Below are positions 45,732 to 57,700 of a stretch of DNA of 64,000 nucleotides, piece by piece; within the stretch, counting starts at the first letter, position 1; every line of letters starts with the position of its first letter. The translations under genes were made by a program, and so were the position numbers. Under the pieces are notes generated by a model. It saw only the letters and a program-made list of their open reading frames with translations. It was not told the DNA's origin and did not search any database. Source of the stretch: Scolanthus callimorphus (Eukaryota > Cnidaria > Anthozoa > Actiniaria > Edwardsiidae); NCBI GenBank assembly GCA_033964015.1, contig CM066919.1, positions 18,478,146-18,542,145 on the forward strand, written 5' to 3'.

Positions 45732-48700
45732 ATGGCGCTCCATGTTCTCCTTGGGATTACGTTCCTGCCTTTCTTAGCAGAAGCGTCTCCCCATTGTAAC
45801 AAAGCCGGTAATATCAATATGGTGCTGTATAACCTCCCTCCTCTAGTGGACCAAGGATCGAGCTCTGAGGGACACCAGTTTTCTGGGCTGTTTATTGATA
45901 AGATTTATGGTAGCATCCTTCGTTCTTGCAAGGCATGCGAGAGAGATAGCTTTAATGGGATTACTGTGAATGTTACAAGGGATGTGAATCAGTTTCTTAA
46001 CCTTTTGGAGGATGACAACACGGACATTGCATTTCCGGTCCCCGCAGAGATCCTTGAGTAAGTATGAAGCGTCTTTATGTTAATTTTATTAGTTGTTACC
46101 AACAATTACTTTTGTTCTTCCTTCGTATTTTTCTCTATTCTCTTTATCGGTGAAATAGAGCACACGTGATGTTGGGAGAGACGTGGGAACGTTGTAAAAT
46201 CGCAAGCCGCAGACGCATGCTAATTGTTTTAGCTCTTTCTGACCAAATAAAGGTTTACCCCCACAGTTCTCGTGTCATTCTAAGCACTTATTCTTGAGAA
46301 CAACCTCCTTGGAATAACTAACCGCAAATTCTGCTTATCAGTACAATCCATGCTACCGATCCGTGAGCTGCATACCTATAACCGCGGTGTTCCGCGTTAT
46401 TTATTCATGTTTAACCTTATTGCTATACACGGATGTGTATGGAGCCTAAAAGCTTCTAACTCGATACGTTTTAGTGCACCACTTTCAAACACCTGGCTCT
46501 TGACAGCCTGCCACGCGAAGACTGCCAAGCGCCTTAGCGAAGCCAAGCAGCATATTGCGTATATATTATATGTATATTTTTTTGCAATTTTTTCCGATAA
46601 TTTCTAGAGACCACTTCGCAAAAGCCTGTATATGAGCACCTATTCGAACACGCAGACGCTTAAACCCGTTTAAAAGTGAAACCATGGCTCATCCTTTTCT
46701 CCCTAGAGGAGACTATTCCAAGGACAAAACTGAATAAACTGTACTGTACATGTTTGACATTTTACTTAAGCCTGGTGCACACTAGCAACGAAAAAAGTCG
46801 GGAAAATAATTGAAACAATCAATATTTTCCATGGATCTTCATTAGATTACTTCACCAAAGCAATCTTATGTTATTTTTTCACGACTTCAATTTCTTGAAA
46901 CCACTAAATTTTGTTCGCGTGACATTTTTCTTATGTGTTATGTCGCAAGTATGCACCAGGCTTTAGTGATCATAGAGAGTTGTTATATCACAGTAAGAAA
47001 CATGGCACGACGTGAGCGAAGAAAAACCTTGTTTATTAAATTTAACGTGGTTTTGTAATACGTAAAATGCTGTTAGCCTTTTGAAGAAAAGGGTTTCTAC
47101 GGTGAGTTTGTTATCCCAGGCCATGCGTCAAACTTGAATCTGACTAATCAAAAGTTTTGAACTTTGTTCCAAGCTTTAGAGTTCGGTTCACTAGACAACA
47201 GCTTGTCTCTTTATGTTTCATGTAGCAAAAAAGGGAACTATATTCGTTGGCTCATTAGCTTTGTCAAATAATTTAAATTCATATATTGACCGTCGAATAA
47301 ATTATCTTTAGTTGATGTATCCTTAGTTGATTTATATGCAAAAGACAATCAGGAATACTTTAAAACAGCAGGTCCGTTGGCTACTCTATTCTAAGGATCA
47401 CTTCTCTAGTTAACAACATTAACAAAGATCCCATTTCCGTTGTTTATACTATACGATATGCCACCATAAAATGTGAGAGCGGAATTGATCAAAAATGAAA
47501 TGAGTGTCTAACTTCGCCATATTTCAATCTATAGGCTCAAGATTCCGTTTAAGAGGAGCTTCTATGACCAAAAAGCCTAATTTCAAATTTTAAAGAAATT
47601 TGAAGAATATGAATTTGAGACATCATTAAATAAAGCTAGGCTTATTTCCTAATCAGGTACTAATTCGCCCATAAAATGGTGGAAAATTTTAAGTTTTTAA
47701 AAAGCCTAATATCTCAAAGACGGATCCATTAGAAAAAGTCAATTTTCATATTTTGCTTTTCATCACGTAAGTTGTCTCTGTGCACAAATTCCAGCTTATG
47801 TGAGTTAACCCGACCTTACTATTTGAAATTTGGTGATTCTAGCAAGTCATTTCCGCTCTATCCCGTAAGCTATTTCCTTCTCTTTCTTCGTGACTCACAT
47901 GTTAACAGTTTCAAGATGGCCGCCAATGCAAGATAGAAGACCCACCTGCACACGTTATTCTCACGACACTAAGTTCTCCTTCGGTCTAGAAATTATCACT
48001 GCACTTCTTTTATGAAGTGCTTTTGACTTGTTCTGCTTATTAACGGTATTCAGAGTTCGCCAAGTCAAGTGTTGTACAGTCAGTGGCCCTTATTCCGGAC
48101 ACTTTCTCGTGTTTTACCATTACTATCCTTACAATGAGGTCAAATACCTAATACGTTGGTTTCCCCGGCTTCTTTTCGGCTTCGATGTTCTAAACCAGAA
48201 CAAGTATGAAAGATGAAATGAACGTTCCTTGTCTCCATCCAGAATGAACAATGTCGAGACGTCAAGTGGAATCAGTAACGCGCTGCGATTTGACGGTTTC
48301 ATTCGGTATCATTCGGATCTGGAAAAAGCTGCGATCGTGACAGTTCGAATTTTGAGTTGAGGCAAGTCAATCAGACGCGGCTCAAAGAGCGCATCAACCA
48401 AAAAAATCTGCCTGAGTGTCGCTAAAGTTCTCATTTCATATCGGCTGATTAAAAAGCTTTCAGTTGTCGGGCCATTTGTCTTTCTGGCGTCTTTAATTTT
48501 CCTCAATTTTTCAGCGTCATGAGCATATATTAGTATATTTGCAAAGCCGTTGAATGATATGTTTGTGACTTTTTGACACGTCTTCACCGGGTGATCTCCC
48601 GCGCAAAACTTGATATCGTCACGTGTGAAAATAGCACACTTGCCTGTTCCATGCTCGATTTTATTTAGAATCCTATGATATCTCTTTTTTTTGTAAATCA

Positions 48701-51700
48701 TAGGATTCAAGTATTATATTTAAAGCGTTCAGTCGATAGATTACGCCGAAAATAGCACTCAAAAAGGCTTGTTTTTTCCTTGCTATTTTCTTAGCGGAAT
48801 CTAGCCCCCTGAAGCTTTGAATAATCCTATAGAATTTGGTATTTCATTCATGTAAAGCTAAAATTCCGTTTCGGCAATGCTGCCTTCTTCAGGGTAAAAC
48901 AAACTCACAGAACTAATACGTTTCAACAATTCTATGTTTCTGTATAGGTTGTACATGGATCGTAACCATTCTCGTGACGCTGCGTTCCTTCTCGCCTACA
49001 CGACCAAGCGGTTCGCTTTAGTCAGGGACACGGCAGAATGTCGCTCAAAGCAGCTGATGGAAATGTTTAACCTGATAACAGAACAATGGCCCATCATTAC
49101 ATTGACTCTAATGCTGGCGGGGGTAGCGGGGGTCATCATGTGGATGCTGGTAAGTTAATTGTACTACAGAACTTACTGGATGATGTTTATAAATCCCATT
49201 CACGATTGTAAACTGCAGAATGAAATTGCAGTCTTCATCTTAGAGATCCGACGTTTCATAATTGCAGGGACCGACAGTCTGACCATGTGGTCGCCAATGG
49301 CGACTAGATTTAGGGTTTGGCGACCAAAAATGTCAACCTTGTCGCCAAATGGCGACTTTTTTTCCAGTCTGTAGGTTTTTTTTAAACATGCCCTTCTCAA
49401 AATTAGCTGTCATCAGCATTAATTGGAGAAAAAGATGGCGACCACATTTCTAATATGGCGACGAAATTTCATTAATTGGCGACTTCGATGTGTTATTTAG
49501 GGGCGCCTTTCAAAACAAGTTAATGTCGCGGTATATTGCTAAACTTCTTCTCCCATTTTTAATTTCCAACCGTGTCTAGATTACTGATGACTTCTCATCG
49601 GTTTCCAGGAAGCGCGCACAAACACTGAAGAGTTCCCAAGGTCATTTCTGAAAGGCACCTATGAGGGCTTCTGGTGGGCTTTCGTCTCCATGACAACTGT
49701 CGGGTAAGTTAAGAGTAAAATCACGTGAAGTGGCGGATTTCTTGTAAACAATTGCTCTCACCATATGGTAGTCAATTCTATCACTAAGGGCCATGACAGA
49801 TTTGATGGAGAACAGGAAACGGCATCTCGAACAAACCATCGTTACGAATGCACACATTTGTTGCCAAACTATAATAATAAACTTTATGCAGAATATCTAG
49901 TAATAAGTTACAATCTAAAAATATACAAATTATATACAGAATAAGACAAAGAAAAGTAAGTTAGAATCTAAACATGTATACAAACTCTTATTTTGTACTA
50001 ACAAGGCAAAAGTTAAACTATATAGAAATATTAAATCTTAAAATAGGTAAAAATAGAATAAGGCTATCACGTGAAAACGGAACTGTAACTGTTAGCAGAA
50101 AATGAGGTGGGTACTTCAGATGCCCGCATTGACAACATTGATGCGGCAATCGTCATCTCCCAACTTATGAAATGGCACAGAACCTCTGATACAAGCGTGT
50201 ACTGAGGAAGGAAGTCATTGACGAAGTTTAAAGGCCCATCACCAACCGAGAGCCTTTGCGAACTCTTAGCCAATCCGAGCACCCGAAAAACAATGCATCA
50301 ATTTGAAAACAAAAGAAAACGGTGCGCAAAGGCTCCCGGTTGGTGATGGGCCTTTAATTTACAGAAAATACGTGGGCTAATGAGCCTCTTGCCACCCAAG
50401 AAATTCCAGAGTTTTGAAAAATTGTAATATAAAAGTGCTCGTGATCAAACAATTACTATTCCCAAGAAAGTCTTGACGTTTTCATAAAGTTTTTCAGGCT
50501 CTGCGCAGGTTTTTAATTATGTCGATTAATATGCGTGGCAATAGACTCATTAGCCCACATTTGCTCTCTAAATTAAACATTTAACTGCGCCCTTACAACT
50601 GAATGTAAAACCTTCAAATTTTCTGAGTAGGCTTCATTTGTTGTCCGCTATTACAGATATTCAGTGCTGATTACTGTTTAATTAGCTCCTTCAAACATTC
50701 TGAATCTAGACCCTGCTTATGCAAATGAGTTCAGACGGTAAACAAAAAATCCTCCTATAATGCGATAAGACACCTGACCTACTATCTCTCGGCTATGTGG
50801 GCTTCAGCCAGTTTTTACCCGTTGAAGCGAGGACCTCGTTATGGTTCTTCGTACTTTGCTAATGAGCAGCTTCGGTGACGCAGCTTCGCTTTGTCTTTGA
50901 AGAGAAAGGAAGAGAAACACCTAAAAAAGTCCGTCGTGTCTTGAGTGGCGATCAGGTCGACTTTGTTGGAAGAGAAAGGGGTTGAGGAACGGACTACTTT
51001 CCAATACGCTAAAACATACTTTAACCCTCGGACGTACAAGGAGGACATACTTTCTAGAAATAAGTTGCCGAAGTTTCAAGACATTTGGATGATGTAATCG
51101 CAAGATATCTTCAGGGGACAAGACCCCTTGATTTATTTTGCATAAAAATTTACATTTTTGTAAATATAGATGTCAGCCTTCGCCGTGTGTGGTCAAATAT
51201 GTAAGGTAATGCACTCTTAAGTTGTGACTGAAAGCAGCGAGGTGGTACTCACTACCGTCACATGCGAGTTTTCCGACGTATTTTTCTTTACTTATAACGT
51301 TTTGCATTTGGCTACTTTGCACTATGGTTTATAGAGAAACACGTCGAATTATCTATTTTTCAACTGATTTTGATCAATATTTCTGAAAATATGAGCAATT
51401 TTATCTCCTTACCGGGTGGGGTCTGGTAACTAGTCAAACGCAAGATTCCTTTCTTTTGCAAAAAAAAAAAACCCACTTGCACTCTCCCAATATCAAAAAT
51501 TTGAACGGTACATAACAGTTGGAAAAATCACCAGTCACAACGTTTATAATAAAAACCTTTCTTTTAGAAATGCCATTTGCAAGTGTTTCTGATAACACCT
51601 GACCCTGTAGGTTCAAATCTAGTGAGCCTTTGGCAGTTAAGTTGGCTGCGTAGTCAATCACAATCGTGTGAGCCAATCGGATCCTTGTTCAGTGCACTCC

Positions 51701-54700
51701 TTTGGCTTGTTTTTCGAGACATGTCGCAACAGACATGTCGCACTAGGCGAAACTAGGAAAGGATCTGATTGGCTCACGAGTTTGATTGACTACGCTTGAT
51801 TTTCTTGACAAAAAATGGTCTTCGAAACGCTCTTGGCCTATTTCTTCAAACTTATAGGCTGACCTCATTGGCGTTGGTATTGCGAAAAGTTATCTTGCAT
51901 GTCTGGGTGGATTCTTCAACTCAAAAAATGGAGGGCCGCCATTTCGTTGCAATGGAAGCGTCAATTTAAACAAAACATGTAAACACATATAACGATCAAT
52001 TGCATGTTTCTTGTAAAGTGGCTTGCCTTTCTGTGTATGTATAGCACGTGAGATACTGGCCATACCAGACCGAAGAGTCAACTAAAAACTGCTATAAGCC
52101 ACCTTAGGTGCAAATTTTCTTAGTTTTTTTTATTAATAACACGCAATGGCAGTGGTTCAAAATACCTATTTTTTTTGCAAAATACAGACAACGCTTCAAA
52201 TCTACTAAGATACCTATTGTCTTGAATAAATTCCCGTTGATTTGCGATAAATGTGAAACTAATCGCGCGCTAAAATTATCTGAAAAACAGAAAAAATGAA
52301 GAACTTTTTCTAAACTGTAATGAATTTCTTCCGAATTGCATAAATTACAAAAATAACATAGTGAGTTTTAAATCTCGTGTGTTATAGCCGAAATCTACCT
52401 CGTCGGTGCGAATGGAATCTCAGATGTATAGGTTTAAATAGTTTGAGCAAAAAACCTTGATTTTTTTAAATGTAAACGAAGAAATTAGAAACAAACTTCG
52501 GTAGCAATCACATTTGCTGTCGTTTGTTTAGATATGTAAATTTTATGAAGTGGGGGACAAAACTTTCAGTAAACTTCACGCCATTGCTAAACTCTCTCAA
52601 AATAGGCTATAAGTCCGGGCAATAGACCAAATGACTGCAATTTTACTAGACCACACATCTGTAGTTTCTTAGTGCAATAAGGCTTATGGTTATCTATATA
52701 TTAGAGGAAATGCAAACCCCGGTCGTATTATTATGCTTTAAATTTTGGTGGGGGACAATGCTTTCAGTAAACTTTGAAATTTTATATTTCCAAGAACTTA
52801 TTTCCGATCTCAGTCAGAATGCCACATTTCGACATAAAAGTCTATATATAGACCACAGTTGGCTCAATTTGTTTCATTGCGGCGTTGCTTATTTTGACAA
52901 TAAATCTAAAAAAACCCGAAATACGCTAAAATTATCAAATTTTTGGGACACGAAAATGGCAAAGACGTTTTCACTAATAATATCGAAGAAGATGCATATA
53001 TTGAAGAAAATACCATATAAGTTATTTCATTTAGGATTGGAACTTCGATTTATGGCAAATTTTGCGTTGTATGTTTTATCCATGAAGAAATAAGTAAAAA
53101 TATTTTTACACCAGGCGCTGAACGTGTGACGCTGGGACATGCAAATTTGCATAAAAACAGAGATATTTATAATGATTTTTCGATCCTAAAAAACTCCTTT
53201 TCACAAAAATTATTTTTCCAGGGAAAGATGAGTATTAGGTGCATAGACTTGTGTTTAGAGAATGAGCTTACTGCAAACCGATGCTTTAAAAATTGATTTT
53301 AACGGCAAAAATTGGCGAGTGAGTACCACCTCGCTGCTTCCAGTCTTGTGCACTTTTAAAAACGTTTTGAAACTGGTTGCAGCACAATGAAAATAGAGGA
53401 CAAAAATTCAATGAATTCAATGATTTGCTGAGCCAGCACTTCTTGTACTAAAACAAGTTAAAATGTAATATTAAGCTGCAATACGTCAATTCGTTGGCTT
53501 TTTTGGCAAAATTGCCGTTTCTAGAAAATTTAAGATGGCAGCAATCCGGCGGCCATTTTGAAAGTCTCCAGAGACTATTATAGCGACATATCCCATAAAG
53601 AAGTAGCCGATAGCGTTTACCTACATATTTCACATGTTCTCAGATATGGCGACAAATGTCCCCGGACTCTGATGGGCCGTCTGTTTGGTGTGTTTTGGAT
53701 CATGATTGGTATCATAGTCATCTCCTTCTTCACCGCTACCTTCAGCAGCGCCATCACCGTGTCTATCGTCTCCAACGAGTGCCAAAAGATACTAGGGAAG
53801 ACGGTATGTGAATATTTACCAACAAGCAGGGTTCGTGCGCGCCCTGGAAATCCTTGGAATATCCTGGAAAAATGTTTCAAATCAAATGTGATTGAATGAC
53901 TCAGTTTCGTTAATATGATTTTGGGCTCCAAAATTATCACACCCTCAAGCCTTTTTTTGAGGGGGTGTGGGGATTTTCTACCCCATAAAAAGTCCTGGAA
54001 AAAAAACTAAAGACGTCCTGGAAAATCCTGGATTTGTGTTAATCAGAAAGCGTACGAACACTGAACAAGTTATGGGCCAACTCTATATATCACTGATGAT
54101 GTGCCAGACTTATCTGTGTGTTTGGGTTGAGGCAAGCAGGAGCGTACCGTCAGAAGCCCTCATCCCCTCGTTTTGGGTATCCTAAGCTCAGGGTAGATTA
54201 TCTACTTTCCATTGGTATTCCATTTCAAGTGAATTGTATCTTCTTTTATTATACGACTGTGACGTCATTTTACCATATAAGGTCAAAATTGAGTGCAGAT
54301 ATGGAGCCGTATTACACGGTAAAAGCCGTATTACACGGTTGATAAGCCATATTACACTGTAGGAAACCGGTTACGAACCGGTTTTGAGCGCGCACTTGAA
54401 TGGCTTCCCAATCGTGTGCTAGTCAAATCACGTACAAATAACTCATTAGATGTTTTTTCATGTAATACTGGCGGACATTTTACTCGTTGCTCGCATTTTT
54501 CCTCACCCCTGCGGGGCTCGAAAACATACGTCCGCATCTCGTAAAATATCCGCCCGTATTACATGAAAAAACATCTAATAAGATATATGTACACGTACGG
54601 ATAGCGCGATGGCAAGTGGGTATATCCTGGTATGGCACGAGAAGTGTTGTATAACAATTTGTCACTGTACATAGCAAAAAATTCATGGCGGAGTGACACC

Positions 54701-57700
54701 AGTCTGTCTTGCTATAGGTTGGTGTTCTTAACAATACTATGGGGGACGAGGTGGCACTAAATAACGGAGCAAGCAGTGTCGAGAGTAAGTCTAAGGGAAG
54801 CGTTCAAAACAACGCTACTTCTAAGGGTCCCAGGAGAAGGGTAGCCGATATATACCATCATCATTTCGATTTTCCTGAAAATACATAGAGAATATCTCTT
54901 ATGATAATTGAAGTATCGAAGCCTGCAATTACACTCCACATAAGGAGAGCGACACGTTTATGCAATGAAATCTGGTGCCCTAATAAGTACTTCGAGAACA
55001 TAAGCCTAGAAAATTGGGAGAGGGCATACCACCCATCCCTACTGGATCCCTAAGAAGTACCATTATGTTAACCTCCTCTCATCTCTACGTTTGTATGCAT
55101 TACTTTGTGTGTGGTATTGCTTTGTGGAAACCTTTTTCGTTGAAAATGCACCATGTGGGAAAAAAATGATAAAAAATAAAAACAAAAATTATACATTTTC
55201 TATAGCGCCTATACATACATGTCCTAAGCACCTGATATGAAAATTTATGTTTGGTGGTTCTCCAATCGGAGCTCATTTTAAGATCAGAAACTCATCCAGA
55301 TGAACCAGTGGGCTGAAACGTTCAGCGCGCAGCCAAGCACTATGCGAGGTTCAAAATTGGCCATATTTAAAAAGTAATTGTTTTGGCGCGACATCAAAAT
55401 TTTGGTTTTTCAAAATGCTCCCTAGAATAGTTCACGTTTTTGGTCAGTGACAAAAGAGTAATTCTTAGACAAGAATTTATTTTTCCTGTTAAAAATATAT
55501 TATTCAATTTTGAAAAATAAATCAAAATATTAGTTTGTCGGCTGATTTTTGGTATTTGGGTTTTTCATCCTTCTTGTGTTCATGTAGTCTCTTGCTAATT
55601 TCTTTTACTTCTGATATGCCTCACTCTGAAATTTGCACATAATCGAATTTCAAGGTCTCTAGGGACGAATTCTATACGCATGCTTCTAATTCTGTAGGGC
55701 AATTTTGCACCGCGAATAGTTTACAGTTTGTAGCCTTCGTAAGTCTTTCCCGTGGGTTTCAAGTCATAGAAACATGCGAGCAAATTTTTGGACTCTTTCG
55801 CGCGGTCAACTCATCAAACATCTCTCGTTAGCTTGCTATATGCAGGCCTATGATATACAGGGCAAAATTACTCGATGCTGATTGGCTAAGAGCGAGGCCA
55901 TTTTTTCTTTATTGAGGGCAAAATTACTTTGCACACGTCTGAATACGTGCAGTCAACACGCGCGCTGAATTTTGTCCTTTTATATCATAAACATGTAATT
56001 ACATACATGGGTTCCTCGTAAAATTAGGTATTAATTTCACTTGTGTTTTCATTTTTTTTTTTTTTTCAAATTGCCCTCGCCGCAGAGTGAATGCAGCGAA
56101 CGAGTGGGATATATTTTTAACACGAAAAGATAAAATTCGTATCTCCAAGCGGTGATGTAATGTTCTGTTTATTATATGAACATCAATGAAATACCAAATT
56201 CTAATTTCATTTGAGTTTGCGCCAAAAAAAAACCATCATTGAACAAGAAGGCAGGTGTGTTATTTCACATGCGAAATGTTTCACATGTGAAATAACATGT
56301 TATTTTCACGTGTGAAGATATCAACTTCTCGCTGTGGAGATCACCCGATATTTCATTGGTGATTATATTAATAAGTATATCTCTCTTCATTTTTCAGTAA
56401 AAAATACTGTAGAAGAGTTGCTGTCTCTACAGAAGTCAAAACAGGTCGACGGCATCTTTGTGGATGATATCATGGCGTTTTACTACCTCCATCCTCCGAA
56501 CAACACGAGCAGCAGGGTGGAGAAGTCTGTGAAAATCACAAACACGTTCCCAAGTAACGGAACACAGTATTACACTATGTACAGGAGGCTGCCATGTCAA
56601 ATTAGGAAGCAAAACCTAGTCCTGCACTCTAAGCACGATAAATCATTCATTGATGTCTACAAACAACATGCTCAGGTAATTAGGGGTAATCTGGAGATCT
56701 TCCCATACATTTACTGTATTTACTGAAGGAAATTTTTGGTCCCTAAATTTTTGGTCCCTAAATTGTAAAAGAAAAGAATTTACCGAAAAATTCCGAAAAT
56801 ACACCCAGGGGCCTTCATTTTTCGAAGGACCTTTTGGGGAGCTTATGATCAGAGAGAGCCTATCTTCTTATTGGTATATTTTCTGCGAAATTCAGTCGAG
56901 CTCAAGTGAAAACAAACTAAAATCTTTGCGACTCCGGATTGTGTGAGCCCCTAAGGGGCTGGCTTACACACGTACCCAAATAGCACACGAGAAAGGATAT
57001 CAAACAGGGAGGGGCAGGGAAGGGTGTATTTGACTCTGGAAATTCCACGGGAGGAGGCGCTTGGAAATTCCAAGGGGGAAGGGTAAAAAGGTGACTTTCC
57101 AGGGACATTTCATCCCAAAATAGATTTTCCAGGGGTATTTAGCCAGAAAAGAAAAATGGAAATTCCAGGGGGAGGGGGTCCTTTATGAGGCTGGAAAAAG
57201 AGGGAGGGGCAATCAGCCGTTCTCTACCAGATCTTTCACAAATGACAACTCTCATTCTTTTCCTAGTCTGCCACATCGTCAGAGGAAGTGGAGCAACCAT
57301 TCTCTTCCAAGTCAAACCTCACCGAACAGCTGATGATAGGAATGGCGTGCACTCTGGCAGGCTTGTTGATTCTGGCTTTTCTCTGTGACTTGGCAATGAG
57401 AACTTGCTGTAAAACAACGCTCTCCATTGACACAGGTAGATTACAGCACATTCCCCGGGTGTCATGCCAATCTGCAAAAACCCATTCATGGGAAAAGCTG
57501 AATTCCCCCTGGCCACAACAAGGGGATGAGTGTTCGTCATTCCCACTGACAATCAAAATGTGAATTCCAAACGTTTCCCGTTCTTAAGCCATGAATGGGT
57601 TTCTGCAGAAATTTCCTGTGGAATAAGACCCCGTCCATGCTAACGCGGTTTCGTTTGAATCTGTATACTTTTTGATACGATTAGGCCTTCCGTCCACACT

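Noticed and set aside
52686..53093. 135-codon open frame in channel intron 3
   Set aside because: Inside a TIR element, AT-rich, no recognised domain, no transposase motif. Listed only as part of the element.
57288..57563. 91-codon frame continuing past channel exon 7
   Set aside because: The frame simply reads through the donor at 57436. Splicing to 58987 gives an in-phase C-terminus.
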